Shown here: positions 48,926 through 59,690 of the stretch, piece after piece | Numbering within the stretch: the stretch's first letter is position 1 | Layout: every line of letters starts with the position of its first letter | Source: Cervus elaphus | Lineage: Eukaryota > Chordata > Mammalia > Artiodactyla > Cervidae | DNA: 64,000 nt | Reading direction: 5' to 3' | Assembly (NCBI RefSeq): GCF_910594005.1 | Contig: NC_057845.1 | Location: 3,596,001-3,660,000, forward strand | The notes under the pieces: model-generated | The model's input: only the letters and a program-made list of their open reading frames with translations | Told to the model about the DNA's origin: nothing | The model's database searches: none | Made by a program: the position numbers and the translations under genes

Positions 48926-50847
48926 GTTCTTTGTTTATTCCAAAATAACACAACCAGGACCTTCATTTCGGATCTTTTGCTCTTCTATTCATTGAGAAAA
49001 CAAAAACTGGAGCACTTACTGAAGCAGAAGCATCTGTATCCAAAACAATCATACACAGAAGTATTAAGTAAAAAGGGGGTTAAAGCTACAATAGGAAATT
49101 TAAAAAAAATCATACATACCTTAAACATTTTACCTACATGTAATATATAAATGTATTTCCCAATCTGAGTATGGGGTCAAGCACTTGGCAGAACAGGACT
49201 GATGACGTAGAGCTCCTTGCTGACCGAAGTTCCTTCTGCTTGATCTAAACTGTTATCTATAAATCCATCATCTACCATCTCCATTCCAGTTTCACCAAAG
49301 TGCAAAGCTTTAAGGAGTCCTTGTATGGCAGTCTACATACAGAATCATCCTGGACTATTGTTATCTTCTTTCCAAAACTTTATGACAACTATACCTGATT
49401 CTACAGTCATTATTTTAGGGACTCACCTTCAGCATGTTTTTTTCCAAAGAATCCAACTTGGTTTTCAGGAGAGAAAAAAAAAAGTTTGCACTCATTTCAT
49501 CAGTTTACATATTTAAACTATTATATTATAAAAGCAAGATTACCTGCCGTGAAACAGTCGTGGAAACCAACACAACTTCTGGTAAGCATACAACTCCCTC
49601 AATGCAATGTGTACTGATCTAAAAGCAACTTACTAGCACCAGAGGTCAGCATGCTGTCTCATAGTCAAGAACTGCTTTAGACTGATGAGAACAGGAATCC
49701 CCAAGGAAGCTAAATAAGCATCAACCTTGTGGGTAAAGCAGAGCAGACCTGAAACAGACCTGTCCCTCAAGCACATGTAACCTACCAAAGCAGATATGAA
49801 ACATTCACCAATAAACTGTAACACTAACGAGAAAGCTGTCCACGGGATAAGACACAGAAACACACCATGCAAGTTCAAAGGAAAGATTACAATTCAAAAC
49901 AGGGCAGGTCCCCAGTATTTGTTTCATATACCAAAAGAGTCAAAATGAACTTGAGGCATGTTTTCTTGGAGATGATCATTCCAAGAAAAGCAGTATCACA
50001 CAGGCACCAAAGGAAATAGAAGGGAATGATATTTATAGGGATATACAGCAATTTTCTTTACTCAGTACTGTACAAAAATGGAGAATGAAAGAAATTAAAA
50101 GATGAGGTTAAAAAAAAAAAAGATGAGTCGTATCACAGGTGGCGTTGAATGCCAGACTTCATTCCAAGTATCTCTGAGAAAGAGCACATATCTGAATGTG
50201 CTGTAATTTGGCAATGGTGTTGACACAGTCAACTGACATGGGGAGGTGATGAAGTAATCAAAAAGGCATCACTATACAATGGTTTGTATTATTTCCCTAA
50301 AAATGCATCCCAGTTTAATTCTTTAAAAGTATTTCAAAAACTTGTATTTTTGCACCCCAGAAAACATATTTAATAGGCATTGATTACCCTCCCCTCAGCA
50401 GTACGTTAGAGAGATCAACTAAGAAAGTGCAAGAACCCAAGCGAGGAACCTAAGTAGCTCAGCTAGGGCAGAGAAGAGACTATATGGGAATGAGACTGCG
50501 GGAACCAAGAGTCGGACTGGTTTAGCCCCGTGTGACAGAAAACAGGAGCCACAAACAGCAACAACTCGGGCGAGTCTGGGGGTAGGCAACTCACCGAGTT
50601 TGAACCAAACCGAGTTAGCAGTGTCATGGGAACATCCAGGAGGCTATAACCAGCACAGAAAAGCACAAAATGCCAGAGTTCTCGGCTTGCTACCAAAGAA
50701 AGGCAAACCATACGAAGGCAAAGGTACAGTATAGAAAAAGGAGGGAAAGGAAGGAATCAAAGCAGAAATCTCAGGATATAACACTGTAAGAAGTTAAGAT
50801 AAATGGTGAACCTAGGAAATTATGTCTGTTTCCTCTAAATCAGGGGT

Positions 50848-51105
50848 CAGCAAGCTTTTTTTTTTTTTTTGGTAAAGGACCAGATAATAAATATAAACAA
50901 ATGAATAGGGTTATGTTCCAACACACCTGTATTTATGGACTCTGATATTTGAATTTCATATAACTTCCATAAAATCTTCTTTTAATTTGTTCCCAACTAT
51001 TTAAAAATGTAAAATCCTTCCTTAATCTCACAGGCCACACAAATGCAGGCAACAGGTCGGATTTGGCCTGTGAGCCATACAGTTCGCCAACTGCTATTTG
51101 GAGCA
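50848..51105 (+). mobile_element. hAT-Charlie (MER1-group-like) DNA transposon remnant
   Basis: Begins tcaggggtcagcaagctttt, continues ggtaaaggaccagataataa, and ends ggatttggcctgtgagccat then cagttcgccaactgc. The ends are imperfect inverted repeats of the ggtcggcaaac type. A T-run lies at 50858-50871. Confidence 0.7.
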
Positions 51106-53775
51106 CAACAAGGATAACAGGACTGGATTAACTGTCTTTTTCCAAACTTCTGATGGTAGTTTTTCCTTGAGATAAATTGGTAACTTACCAGACAGTCATT
51201 AAATGTTAATGACTTCTTTAAATCTGACTAATTCCTTCAATTTGATTCCCCTAAGAAAAGATTAACTACCTGTGTTGGCAACAATCCCTGTTGGTTTAGA
51301 ATTGCCTTCCACTAAAAAGATGCATTCCTCATGATGAACAGATAAGTCCTACCTGTACTACAAATACAATGAGGGTACTAGATGAAAAACATTACTCTAG
51401 AATTTCTTCATTGCTTTCAAACTTAAGTTTTCCTTGGAGTGATTTTATAATCTAAAGGTTGAGAAGATTCAGTGGTAGTCTCCATGTGAAAACATCTAGA
51501 TTTTGAAAGGCAATCAACATCTTCATTGAATTTGCAAGTCACAAAGGAAACAAAAAAAGGTTAGTGCAGAAAGTCAAACTTGTGACCAACAGTCTTCACA
51601 CATACAAACCACATCTGGTGAAGGATTCCTTAGCCCCCAGCCACTCCTTGTACCTTAGCTGTAGCTCAAGGGCAAAACACAAAGGGTGGTTACTGAAGAT
51701 AAAGATACAAGCTAAGCTGTTAAGGGCAGGCTCGGAGAAGTGGAAAAAAAAAGACCAAACAGTCATCTGACAACTAGAACAAGGATGTTTCCATTTGAAC
51801 TTCTGTCTGCCACCACCTGACAGCAAAAATACCACTAGTTCCTAGTTATCAAATATTGCCAAGCTAGCCAAGCTACAATGACCTAAGGTTGGCCAGTCTC
51901 ATACTGAGTTCCCAGCTAGACCCTACGCCTCCAGAAAGTATCTAAAATGCTAACAGTTTGGAGAAACTACTTTCACAAAACGCTAAACTTGGGATACACC
52001 TCTAGAACACACTTTTGCCAGGTCTTCTAATCAAAAATGCTTGACTGAAGAAAAATATGAGAAACTCTTCCCTGCATTATCAGAAAACCTATTGCTTTGT
52101 ACAATTATAGAAACTAGAATATAACTACACTTCTATTTCTAAATGTAAAAACCCCAAGTCATAAACTCAGCACATCATAAAACTCTTTACTTGCAAAGAA
52201 CTATTTCAATGGGCTAGCCTTAAAATTTTAAATATAATCTTGCAACAAAATTAAATATGAAAGATATTGAACATAAAATAACTTGTGAAATCTGTTTTAA
52301 TTAAAAAGATTTTCAAAGCAGCCATCTGCTTTTACTTCTATTCGAAAAATATACGAGAATATATAAATGCTATTTTATTGTACACACCTATATTTACTTA
52401 GAATTAAACTAAGAATTAGAACTAAACTAATTATTTAAACCATTAACCTTTAATTCTTCATGGAAAAATTCCTGAGTAGCAATGAGAAGACTTCAGGAAA
52501 AAATATTTTCCCAGGGCTTTTACAACTCTAAATATGCCAACTGGTTATCATCCTTTGGGCAAATGTGATAATACATGTTACGTGTTCCTAAACTAAGTAA
52601 CCAAAAAATATAAATGTTCTGCATAGATCTCTTTTTAACCTCAAAATTCCTCTTCCGGAGCCTACCCCAAACGTACAAATATTTTCTAAAAGTTCAGCTT
52701 TTCAACATAGTACATGGCTTTAAGTTAAAAAATTGTCAATTCATTCTTTTACCTAGCTTAAATGAAGCGCCCATCTTTTATATCAAATTGCAAAGTGAAC
52801 TCAACAGACATAAGCAATTTCTCAAACTCTCAAGAGAAGGGACCTCAGAAATCAGAGTCCTATCTCACCCACCAAAGTCATGACCTCTCCTCTCCTCTAT
52901 CTACCTAAACTTCTCACAGCAAGAGGTCAGCAGGGACGTGGAGAGAAAACTCACCATCTCACAGGCAATTTGTTAATTTTTCAGTTGTTGGAAAATGTCT
53001 TCCATAGGCTGGACTGAGACTGCCTGCAGTGTGTGGTCTTTCCTCTGCAGCTGTGTCCTTCCACACTACAGCCTTGAATACTGTGTTTGCAAGAAGTGAA
53101 TGTAACTCTCACAATGCTAAATCTATGATAAGCTTCTCAAAACCTTTTTGTTCTGGAGACTCTTCTACATAATGGTCTAAGACTGGTCTAAGCATCCACC
53201 TTCTCAAATGGCTTTAATCATGACCTTTAAAAGTCTAGTTTCACAACATCCATGACTTTACTGCATCAATTTTCAGAATTAAAGTTATCTACTTTTCGCA
53301 TCAGACTGGTAAAAAAGAGGGGAAATATGGAAATAAGTCAACTTTATATATACATGTTTAATACAACTCAAGCTAAATGGTACATGCAAGTAAATTTCTT
53401 CTTGGGAGGTCTGGCATCTACATTCCTAAGGGCACAGACTTCCAAGTGCAAAAAAAGCAGACTCACAGTGACTCCCAACTGCAAACGAGAAAAAGCACTG
53501 AAACGTCTAAGTGACTAACACACAATTGAATATAGTTCAATAAGGAATCATTCTACATACTACACTCTGAAATCTTCCAATGGGGACTCCTGTAGAGACT
53601 GCTACAATGTAGTGGGGCTCCAACACAAGAAATGCTATGAAAGCCTCAACACAGTATCTGCACCTTAAATTCGACACCTCTTCTATGCTCAATTTTAAGG
53701 ACTCTGAGCTAGGGAGTCAAAGGAAATGCAAGAGTTGGACAGGGAAAAGTAATACACCCCAAAGAGAGGAGGAAT

Positions 53776-53880
53776 GCTCTTCAGGCCTATGGTGGTGGTT
53801 TAGTCACTAAGTCACATCGGGCTCTTTTGCAACCACATGGACTGTAGCCCACCAGGCTCAAACGCTCTTCAGACCTATAG
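53776..53880 (-). mobile_element. 5'-truncated Bov-tA SINE with target-site duplication
   Basis: Only about 70 bp of antisense tail is present (ggtttagtcactaagtcaca ... tgtagcccaccaggctc). It is flanked by a 17-bp near-repeat starting gctcttcag (53776-53792 and 53864-53880, two mismatches). Confidence 0.8.
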
Positions 53881-55263
53881 AGTATCCCCCCCAAAAAAGA
53901 AACAAAATCTCTCTGGGAATCTATGAAAAGACTGAAAAAATTAGTCTCAACATCCACATCTGTTTTAAAAATCACCTAGAGTATTCCCTCTATTCCAAAA
54001 TACATAAATGACTTGAGGGAGGTGGAAATTAAGTCATCAAAAAGGTGCACCATAAGAGGCATACACATTTCCAAATCTAAAAATAGATACGCTACTTAAA
54101 ATTTGGGAGTTACACACAATGGGCTACCTACAGCAGGACAAAACTGTTGCATATTAGAAAGGAAGTTTTCCTAAAGCTTGTCAAAGCTCACAGTGGCATT
54201 TTTCATTCATTTCCCCCCTAAGTATTGATCTTATTTTAGAACTCAATTTCCCCAAATTGAAAGCAAGCAGAACTTAGAAGACAGAAGTTTTGTGTTTGTT
54301 ACTCGAATTGACAACCTACTCAAAAACACGTTTTATGAATGCAAAAAAAGAGAGGGTTTTTTTTTTACTGTTTAATCTTACTTTATTTAGATCAAGGATC
54401 TCTTCAACACAACTTCATCATCATTGTTACAATGTCCTTATTTGTAGCCATGGAGGCCTGCACCTCCAGGCAGGAGTTCACCTTGATTATCTGCAAAGTA
54501 CCCCCCACACACACTTGCCAGGATTTCAAGAAAAGTTAATTGAATTATTATTTTAAACTGCACTATGTAGCTTATCTGGAGTGAAAAAAATGTGTGTTCC
54601 ACACCGCAGATGATTGAATAATCTTCACACAAAAAAAGTATATAATAAATACATTTAACTAACATACTAGAAGCTCTGTGAACAAACGCACAGTACTCAG
54701 AAGCTATCCTAAAGATAAAAGAGTTCTGAATTTTCATTTCAAAGGTTTATGGAATGAACAAATACTATACACATTGACTCATGATACTTGCTTTCTCCCT
54801 AAAACAAGGTGAAACAAAAGAAATTTCAACACATTTCCCAGGTTCTGATACCTCCTAAAACGGGTAAGTTAAAAGGAAGAGTTTTTTCATTGTTCCTATT
54901 CTCTTTAAGCACTGTATTTTAGAGGGAAGTGAGCCAAGAAAGCGCTAATACTCAAGAGGCTAAACAATGCAACTTTATCTTCTCCCAAATTCAGGGAGAA
55001 CAAGCTTGAGGCCACAACAGCATGCCTGACCAGGCTCTCCCGACCTGATCCAGAGACACTGGTGTCTTCCCAGCTCATAGTGTGCAAAGAACTAAAAATT
55101 TCCTAATGCTCTGGGATTGGTAGTTTTCCAATAGCCCCAAATTTAAGTACCACCTAACTTTCTAACAGCTCGTTTTCAAAACTGACCCAAAATATACAAT
55201 GTGCCCAAGTCTCTGGCGCTGTTAAGAAGCTAGCTATGTTCCCAAAGTTCAAACATTAGTATT

Positions 55264-55336
55264 TTGTTGTTGTTGTTGTCGTCGTTATCTATACCTGCAA
55301 GGGAAATGGGGTGGGGGGGGGGGGGGGAAAAAAAAA
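55264..55336. repeat. (TTG)n plus G15/A9 homopolymer tract
   Basis: A ttg/gtc-rich stretch at 55264-55285, then an uninterrupted run of 15 G (55313-55327) followed by 9 A. Confidence 0.9.
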
Positions 55337-55757
55337 GCATACACCACACGCTACGTTACCAAATTCACAGAAGGGGGTTTCGGCGACGGCTTGAGGAGCA
55401 CCTGACCCAGAACAGAGAACGAAGAGCGGCTCCGGGCTGCGGGGTCCCTGTCCTCGGCCGCACCATTCCCTGGAGTGGAACGGACTTGCAGGATCGCTTA
55501 GCATCCCTCCAAATCTGAAATCCCCTACCTCAAGAGCAATCAAAAGCAGGGCGGGGGTGGGGGGCCGGGGTGGGGGGAAGCCAAGTTTCTTCCGGAAGGC
55601 GCAAAAAAAAAAAGGCCACAACTTGGATGAATGAAAACTGGGCTAAGGGCACCCGGAGCAGGACTGCCTCTGAAGTCACAAAAAGAGAAAATCAAAGATT
55701 TTTTTTTTTTTTTTTAAAGTGAGAACCGGTTCTACGCGACCATGGTCCAGACACAAC

Positions 55758-55769
55758 CGCGCGCGCGCG

Positions 55770-55808
<39 letters not shown>
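55758..55808. repeat. (CG)n-(CA)n alternating purine-pyrimidine tract
   Basis: Alternating CG at 55758-55774, a short cacata link, then (AC)n to 55808. Such sequence can adopt Z-DNA. It marks the downstream (intronic) edge of the CpG island. Confidence 0.9.
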
Positions 55809-55811
<3 letters not shown>

Positions 55812-56311
55812 TTGGAGAAGGTTTTATTGAGCACGGACGGTTCCGGGGCGGCCGGCGGGCGCTACAGTGGAAGGCGGGCGGGCGGGCGGCGGAGGCAGGC
55901 TGAGGCGAGTGGGCGGCGGCGGAGCGGGGCCGGCGACGAGGCAGCTTCGCGACGGCGGGCGCGCGGGGGGCCCTGGGCTCCAGGCCTGCGCTGGCGCGTG
56001 TCCTCCCCGCGGACCTTCTCACTGGGATCCCGAGGGCCGGCCCGTCCCCCCACCTCCCGTCGCCCGCCCGCCCGCCCGGCGAGGCCGCGTGCGAGACACA
56101 CACCCTCCCGCGCCGGCACACCCCCGCCTCCCGCGCGCACGCGGCCTCGCCGGGCAGGCGGGGGCCTCCCCCCACTCCACAAGCGCCCCATCAAGCGAGA
56201 ACGCCCGCTGCCCCAGTCCCCCCACTCCCCCAACCTCCGGCCCCGCGGGGACTGAGGGAAGGGGCGGCGGCGGCGGCCTAGCGGGGAAGGCGGGCTGAGG
56301 TGAGGTGAGGT

Positions 56312-56325
56312 GGGGGGGGGGGGGG
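56312..56325. repeat. 14-nt G-run (C-run in the pre-mRNA) beside the exon 1 donor
   Basis: On the transcribed strand a 14-nt C tract lies at intron positions about +20 to +33 after MRPS6 exon 1, followed by a few CCTCA repeats (ggtgag units on plus, 56297-56311). Confidence 0.9.
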
Positions 56326-56344
56326 CGGTGGGAAGGTCACTCAC

Positions 56345-56389
56345 CCGCTGCATGGCTTTCAGGATCAAAGCCAGCTCGTAGCGGGGCAT
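56345..56389 (-). CDS. MRPS6: Mitochondrial ribosomal protein S6 (bS6m), coding exon 1
   Basis: Encodes MPRYELALILKAMQR, the first beta strand of the S6 fold and the conserved start of mammalian bS6m, a component of the mitochondrial small ribosomal subunit. The exon ends CAGCGG before GTGAGT (donor GT at 56344-56343), phase 0, which joins to PETAAALKR of exon 2 at 8532. The ATG context on the minus strand is agcggc-like with C at +4. The frame stays open upstream to an ATG at 56659, but GC boxes lie within that stretch, so I keep the conserved start. The same exon, if spliced to the SLC5A3 acceptor, reads into GWYSRLH and a TAG at 34548-34546, so in SLC5A3 mRNA this ATG would begin a 22-codon upstream ORF. 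The transcription start was not determined. Confidence 0.95.
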
Positions 56390-56577
56390 GCCCGAACGGA
56401 TGGCGTGCGGCTTCCGCACGGAGCCGGCTCCCAGGACACCGGAGGAGGGCGGGCTGACCCGCGCGGAGAAGCTGACGGGCTTCACTAACTGGGCCGGAAG
56501 GCTCCCGGGCGGCGACAGCACGCTCCGGCCGCGCGAGCCCGGGCTTAAAGCCGCTGGCAGCTGCGCAGACGGGGCTG

Positions 56578-56633
56578 CCACGCCCCCTCGGCGGGCCACA
56601 CCCCCTACACAGGCGCCAGGCCACGCCCCCTCC
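56578..56633 (-). promoter_or_regulatory. Cluster of GC/GT boxes upstream of MRPS6 exon 1
   Basis: Three SP1/KLF-type motifs: ccacgccccctc (56578-56589), ccacaccccct (56596-56606) and ccacgccccctcc (56621-56633). They lie 190-245 bp upstream of the MRPS6 ATG in the transcribed direction. No TATA box is seen. Probable core or proximal promoter elements. Confidence 0.55.
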
Positions 56634-56853
56634 TTAAGGCGGCCGCGCCGCGCCCCCATCGAAAAGCCCGGCTCTCGGCGGCGCCCGGGGACCCTCCCTC
56701 TCCCCTCCTCCGCCCCCAGCCCCCGGGCCTGGCCGGCGCGACGGAGCGGGGACGCGCCGCGGGTCTCTCCGACCGGGAGCCGCCGGCAGCCGCCGATCGC
56801 CCCCCTCCGACCCTGCTGCCGCCGCGCTGGCTACGTACGCTTCTCGAACCAGC

Positions 56854-56865
56854 TGGAACTTTCCA
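56854..56865. promoter_or_regulatory. Candidate tonicity-responsive element (TonE/ORE), readable on both strands
   Basis: tggaactttcc on plus (56854-56864) and tggaaagttcc on minus (56865-56855) both fit the NFAT5 consensus YGGAANNNYNY. The site is about 465 bp upstream of the exon 1 ATG. SLC5A3 is a known NFAT5 target. A single match is expected often by chance, so this is only a candidate. Confidence 0.35.
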
Positions 56866-57701
56866 GGCCTCCCGTCTCGTCCTGGGCGGCGGACGAGCCT
56901 GCGCCCCCGTGTGCGCGTGCGCTGCGGTGCGGTGCGGTGCGGTCCCTGCGCGCGCTCGCGCGCCCCGACTGCCGGGCGCGAGGGGCCTGCTCCGCGGTCA
57001 CACTGCTCCGCGCGGGAATATCTGCGGGACACGGGGGTTCTCTCTCCCCGCACCCCCACCCTCCCCCCGGCCGCTCACCCAGGTTCTGGAACGTTCTGCG
57101 GCTTCGATCTGCGCCCCACCACCACCACCTCCCACTCCGCGGGGGGGATACCCGGGTGGGCTGCCCTAGACGACCTTGCCCACAGCTCTCCTTTTTTCCA
57201 GCGTGGCTGCCCAGGGGCGGCTTCCCTGGACCCCTTGGACGGGAAAAGTGGGCGCCCGGCGCCGGCAGTGGGGCGGGAGGGCTCCCCTTTTCTCCCCATC
57301 CCTCGCGGGCTGCCTGACCTTGGGGCCGGCTCCTGCATAAAAGGGGGATGTGAAGGGCACCTGCTTCCTAGGGGCCGTGATAACCTGTGAGTGACTTGAT
57401 GCTCATAAACCGCTGAGAACGCTGCCTGGCACAGACTGGCATTTGTTGTTTTGTGCGCATAGCCTGACCCACGTGTTGTTGCTAAGGACAGGCTAATACT
57501 CCGGCTCAAACCGATATTCTTTCAATGTTTACTGGGCGTTCACTTAGAGAACCAAGCTGAAAGCTTGGAAGGCCATTTAGTAACCGTCTGGGATTGTGCG
57601 TGCCCTGGACGCAGTGAATAACCCTCGCCCCACCCCACCCCACCCCCAAACATGCACACACAGCTCACTGCCCAACAGGCTTGGCTGTGCCGGCCCCGGC
57701 A

Positions 57702-57931
57702 CGTGGTGGTGGCGGTGGTGGTTTAGTCGCTAAGTCGTGTCCAGCTCTTGTGACCGCATGGACTGTAGCCTGCCAGGCTCCTCTGTCCGTGGGATTTTCC
57801 AGGCAAGGATACTGGAGTGGGTTGCCATTTCCCTTCCCTGCGGATCTGCCAGACCCAGGAAGGGACCCAGGGGTCTCCTGCATCACAGGCGGATTCCTGC
57901 GTTGCAGGCGGATACTTTACCAACTGAGGCA
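57702..57931 (-). mobile_element. Bov-tA type SINE
   Basis: Antisense full-length copy with a GGT-rich left border (gtggtggcggtggtggttta), gtcgtgtccagctcttgtga, and the head complement at the right. A short internal repeat (ggcggattcctgc / ggcggatactttacc) duplicates the head region. It is the nearest retroposon to the promoter, about 1.3 kb upstream. Confidence 0.9.
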
Positions 57932-58049
57932 GGAGTTGGACTCGATGCCTCTTTCTCAAGCCTCGCTCCTGATTCCCCTGCAACTGTTGTCCCTGCCCGT
58001 GCTTGCCCCATTAAAAGGGTCTGTAGGCAAGATGTTTGTCAACATTTCA

Positions 58050-58180
58050 CTGCTTTAATAATAGGTAAGGTTTACTGAGCACTTACTGTGTACCAGGGAC
58101 CACAATGTGGCTTTTTTATGTGTCTTAAAATCTCATAACTGCTGTATGAGGCAAGAACTGTTAGGGTAACCCCTCCTTAG
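58050..58180 (-). mobile_element. MIR element
   Basis: Antisense MIR: ggtttactgagcacttactg, tgtaccagggaccac, then atctcataactgctgtatga. Confidence 0.7.
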
Positions 58181-59062
58181 GGATTTAGAAGCAGTCACTC
58201 AAGACCAGCCCCAGGTCTGATAGGAATAGGGACCAAGTTTGGAGCCAGACTATATGGAGGCTGAGCTCATACTGTTTTGCAGTAGGTCTACCATGTACTC
58301 TGTGTAAACCAAAATTGAGACTCCGTATGCCACCGTATCCAGACACCTTACTGATTCTTATCTCCAACCTCGCATCCACCACGAAAGGTAAGGATGGTTT
58401 GAGTACAACCGCTTCTGTGACACCTGAATTTTGACATTTTCTCTGACCTCTCCATCACCTTGTCCTTTCAAAGAAAAACCATGGAGGCAGTAGTACAAAT
58501 TACCTAGTTAGTGTAATTTCGCCTTTGGTTAAAGAGAATAAGGTAGTGTAAATAAATAAAAAGGAAGTAAGAAATTTCTGAACCTTCAGAAGTGAGTTAT
58601 GTACAGTTTTCCCAGGATGGTACCTACCTCAGCTGTCCCTCCTGTCACATGTCCCAGTTTAAATGAGGAAATGTGGCATAAAGGACTATGCCAAGACAAA
58701 GACCAGGGCAATACCATGAGCTGACTTCAACTTTTAGCATCTCCTCTAGAGTCACCATAATTTCCCCTAATGCCCAGGGTTGCTTGAGAATCTGGTTTCT
58801 TCCCCTCCTCCTCCCTCTAACCTGAGAAGTAGCATAAGGAAATTAGCCTGACTGCATAATATTTCAACAGTCAGCACCCTCAACTCTCCCAATCTGGTGA
58901 CTGCCTGAGGGCTCATGGGTTTCTTCTGAAAAGGAGAAAAAGGAGTTGTACTTGAAATGTTGATTAAAACATGCTTATTGCAGTTGAAACATGTAAATAA
59001 GAAAGTATCCTATATTCAGTAGCTGTTTACTGTTCCTTCTTTTTTGGTTGTTAGTAAACTTT

Positions 59063-59282
59063 CTGCTGTGTGCTCAGTCGCTTCGTCGTGTCTCTTTGCC
59101 ACCTCATAGACTGTAGCCCACCAGGCTCCTCTGTCGGTGGGATTGTCCAGGCAAGAAATACTGGAGTGGGTTGCCACGTCCTCCTCCAGGGGATTTTCAC
59201 CACACAGGGATCGAACCTGAGACTCCTGTGTCTCCTGCATTGCAGGCATATTCTTTTACTGCTGAGCCACTGAGAAAGTCCC
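59063..59282 (-). mobile_element. Bov-tA type SINE
   Basis: Antisense copy: gtgctcagtcgcttcgtcgt, gattgtccaggcaagaaata, then ctcctgcattgcaggcatat and ctgctgagccactgagaaag. Confidence 0.9.
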
Positions 59283-59472
59283 CATTAATAAATTTTACAA
59301 CCCTTTAAACAAAATTTTAAACACAGTGGCAGAATACTGGTGGGTTCATTTAAAAATAATAATAAAATCATAGAGAATGCTGCTGCAAATTTAGTGTCTT
59401 CCTATGATAACTATAAATGTTACTTCACCAAAAAAGATCTTTTGAATTTTGTACTCTGCATAGACATATAGG

Positions 59473-59690
59473 GGGCTTCCCATGGTAGCTCAGATGGTAA
59501 AGAATCTGCCTGCAATGCAAGGGATCCAGGTTCAGTCCTTGAGTTGGAAAGATGTCCTAGAGAAGGGGATAGCTACCCACTCCAGTATTCTTGCCCGGGA
59601 AATCCCATGGACAGGGGCACCTGATGGGCTACAGTCCATGGAGTCACAAAGAGTCAGACACAACTGAGCGACTAATACACACACACAGAG
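59473..59690 (+). mobile_element. Bov-tA type SINE
   Basis: Forward copy: gggcttcccatggtagctca, gatccaggttcagtccttga, gagtcagacacaactgagcg, ending in a short (AC)n. Confidence 0.9.

Larger units (their letters stand above)
34570..56344 (-). other. Intron between the shared first exon and the SLC5A3 exon (5' part of MRPS6 intron 1)
   Basis: About 21.8 kb from the exon 1 donor (56344) to the SLC5A3 acceptor (34570). Repeats are listed separately. Long remaining stretches (35.2-38.7, 38.98-40.25, 45.98-48.79, 48.93-50.85, 51.1-53.78, 53.88-55.26 kb) show no recognisable gene or RNA; open frames there are short and unsupported. The stretch 45983-53775 is notable for lacking ruminant SINEs. Confidence 0.75.
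55840..57320. promoter_or_regulatory. CpG island at the shared MRPS6/SLC5A3 promoter
   Basis: About 1.5 kb of very GC-rich, CpG-dense sequence surrounding MRPS6 exon 1, in sharp contrast to the AT-rich flanks. It is typical of a housekeeping, TATA-less mammalian promoter. In human one promoter here serves both MRPS6 and SLC5A3. The long open frames on both strands are by-products of the GC content. Confidence 0.9.

Noticed and set aside
56388..57317. 309-codon open frame on the plus strand in the CpG island
   Set aside because: GC-rich sequence lacks stop codons by chance; the product is Pro/Arg/Ala-rich without any recognisable fold, and several overlapping frames are equally open.
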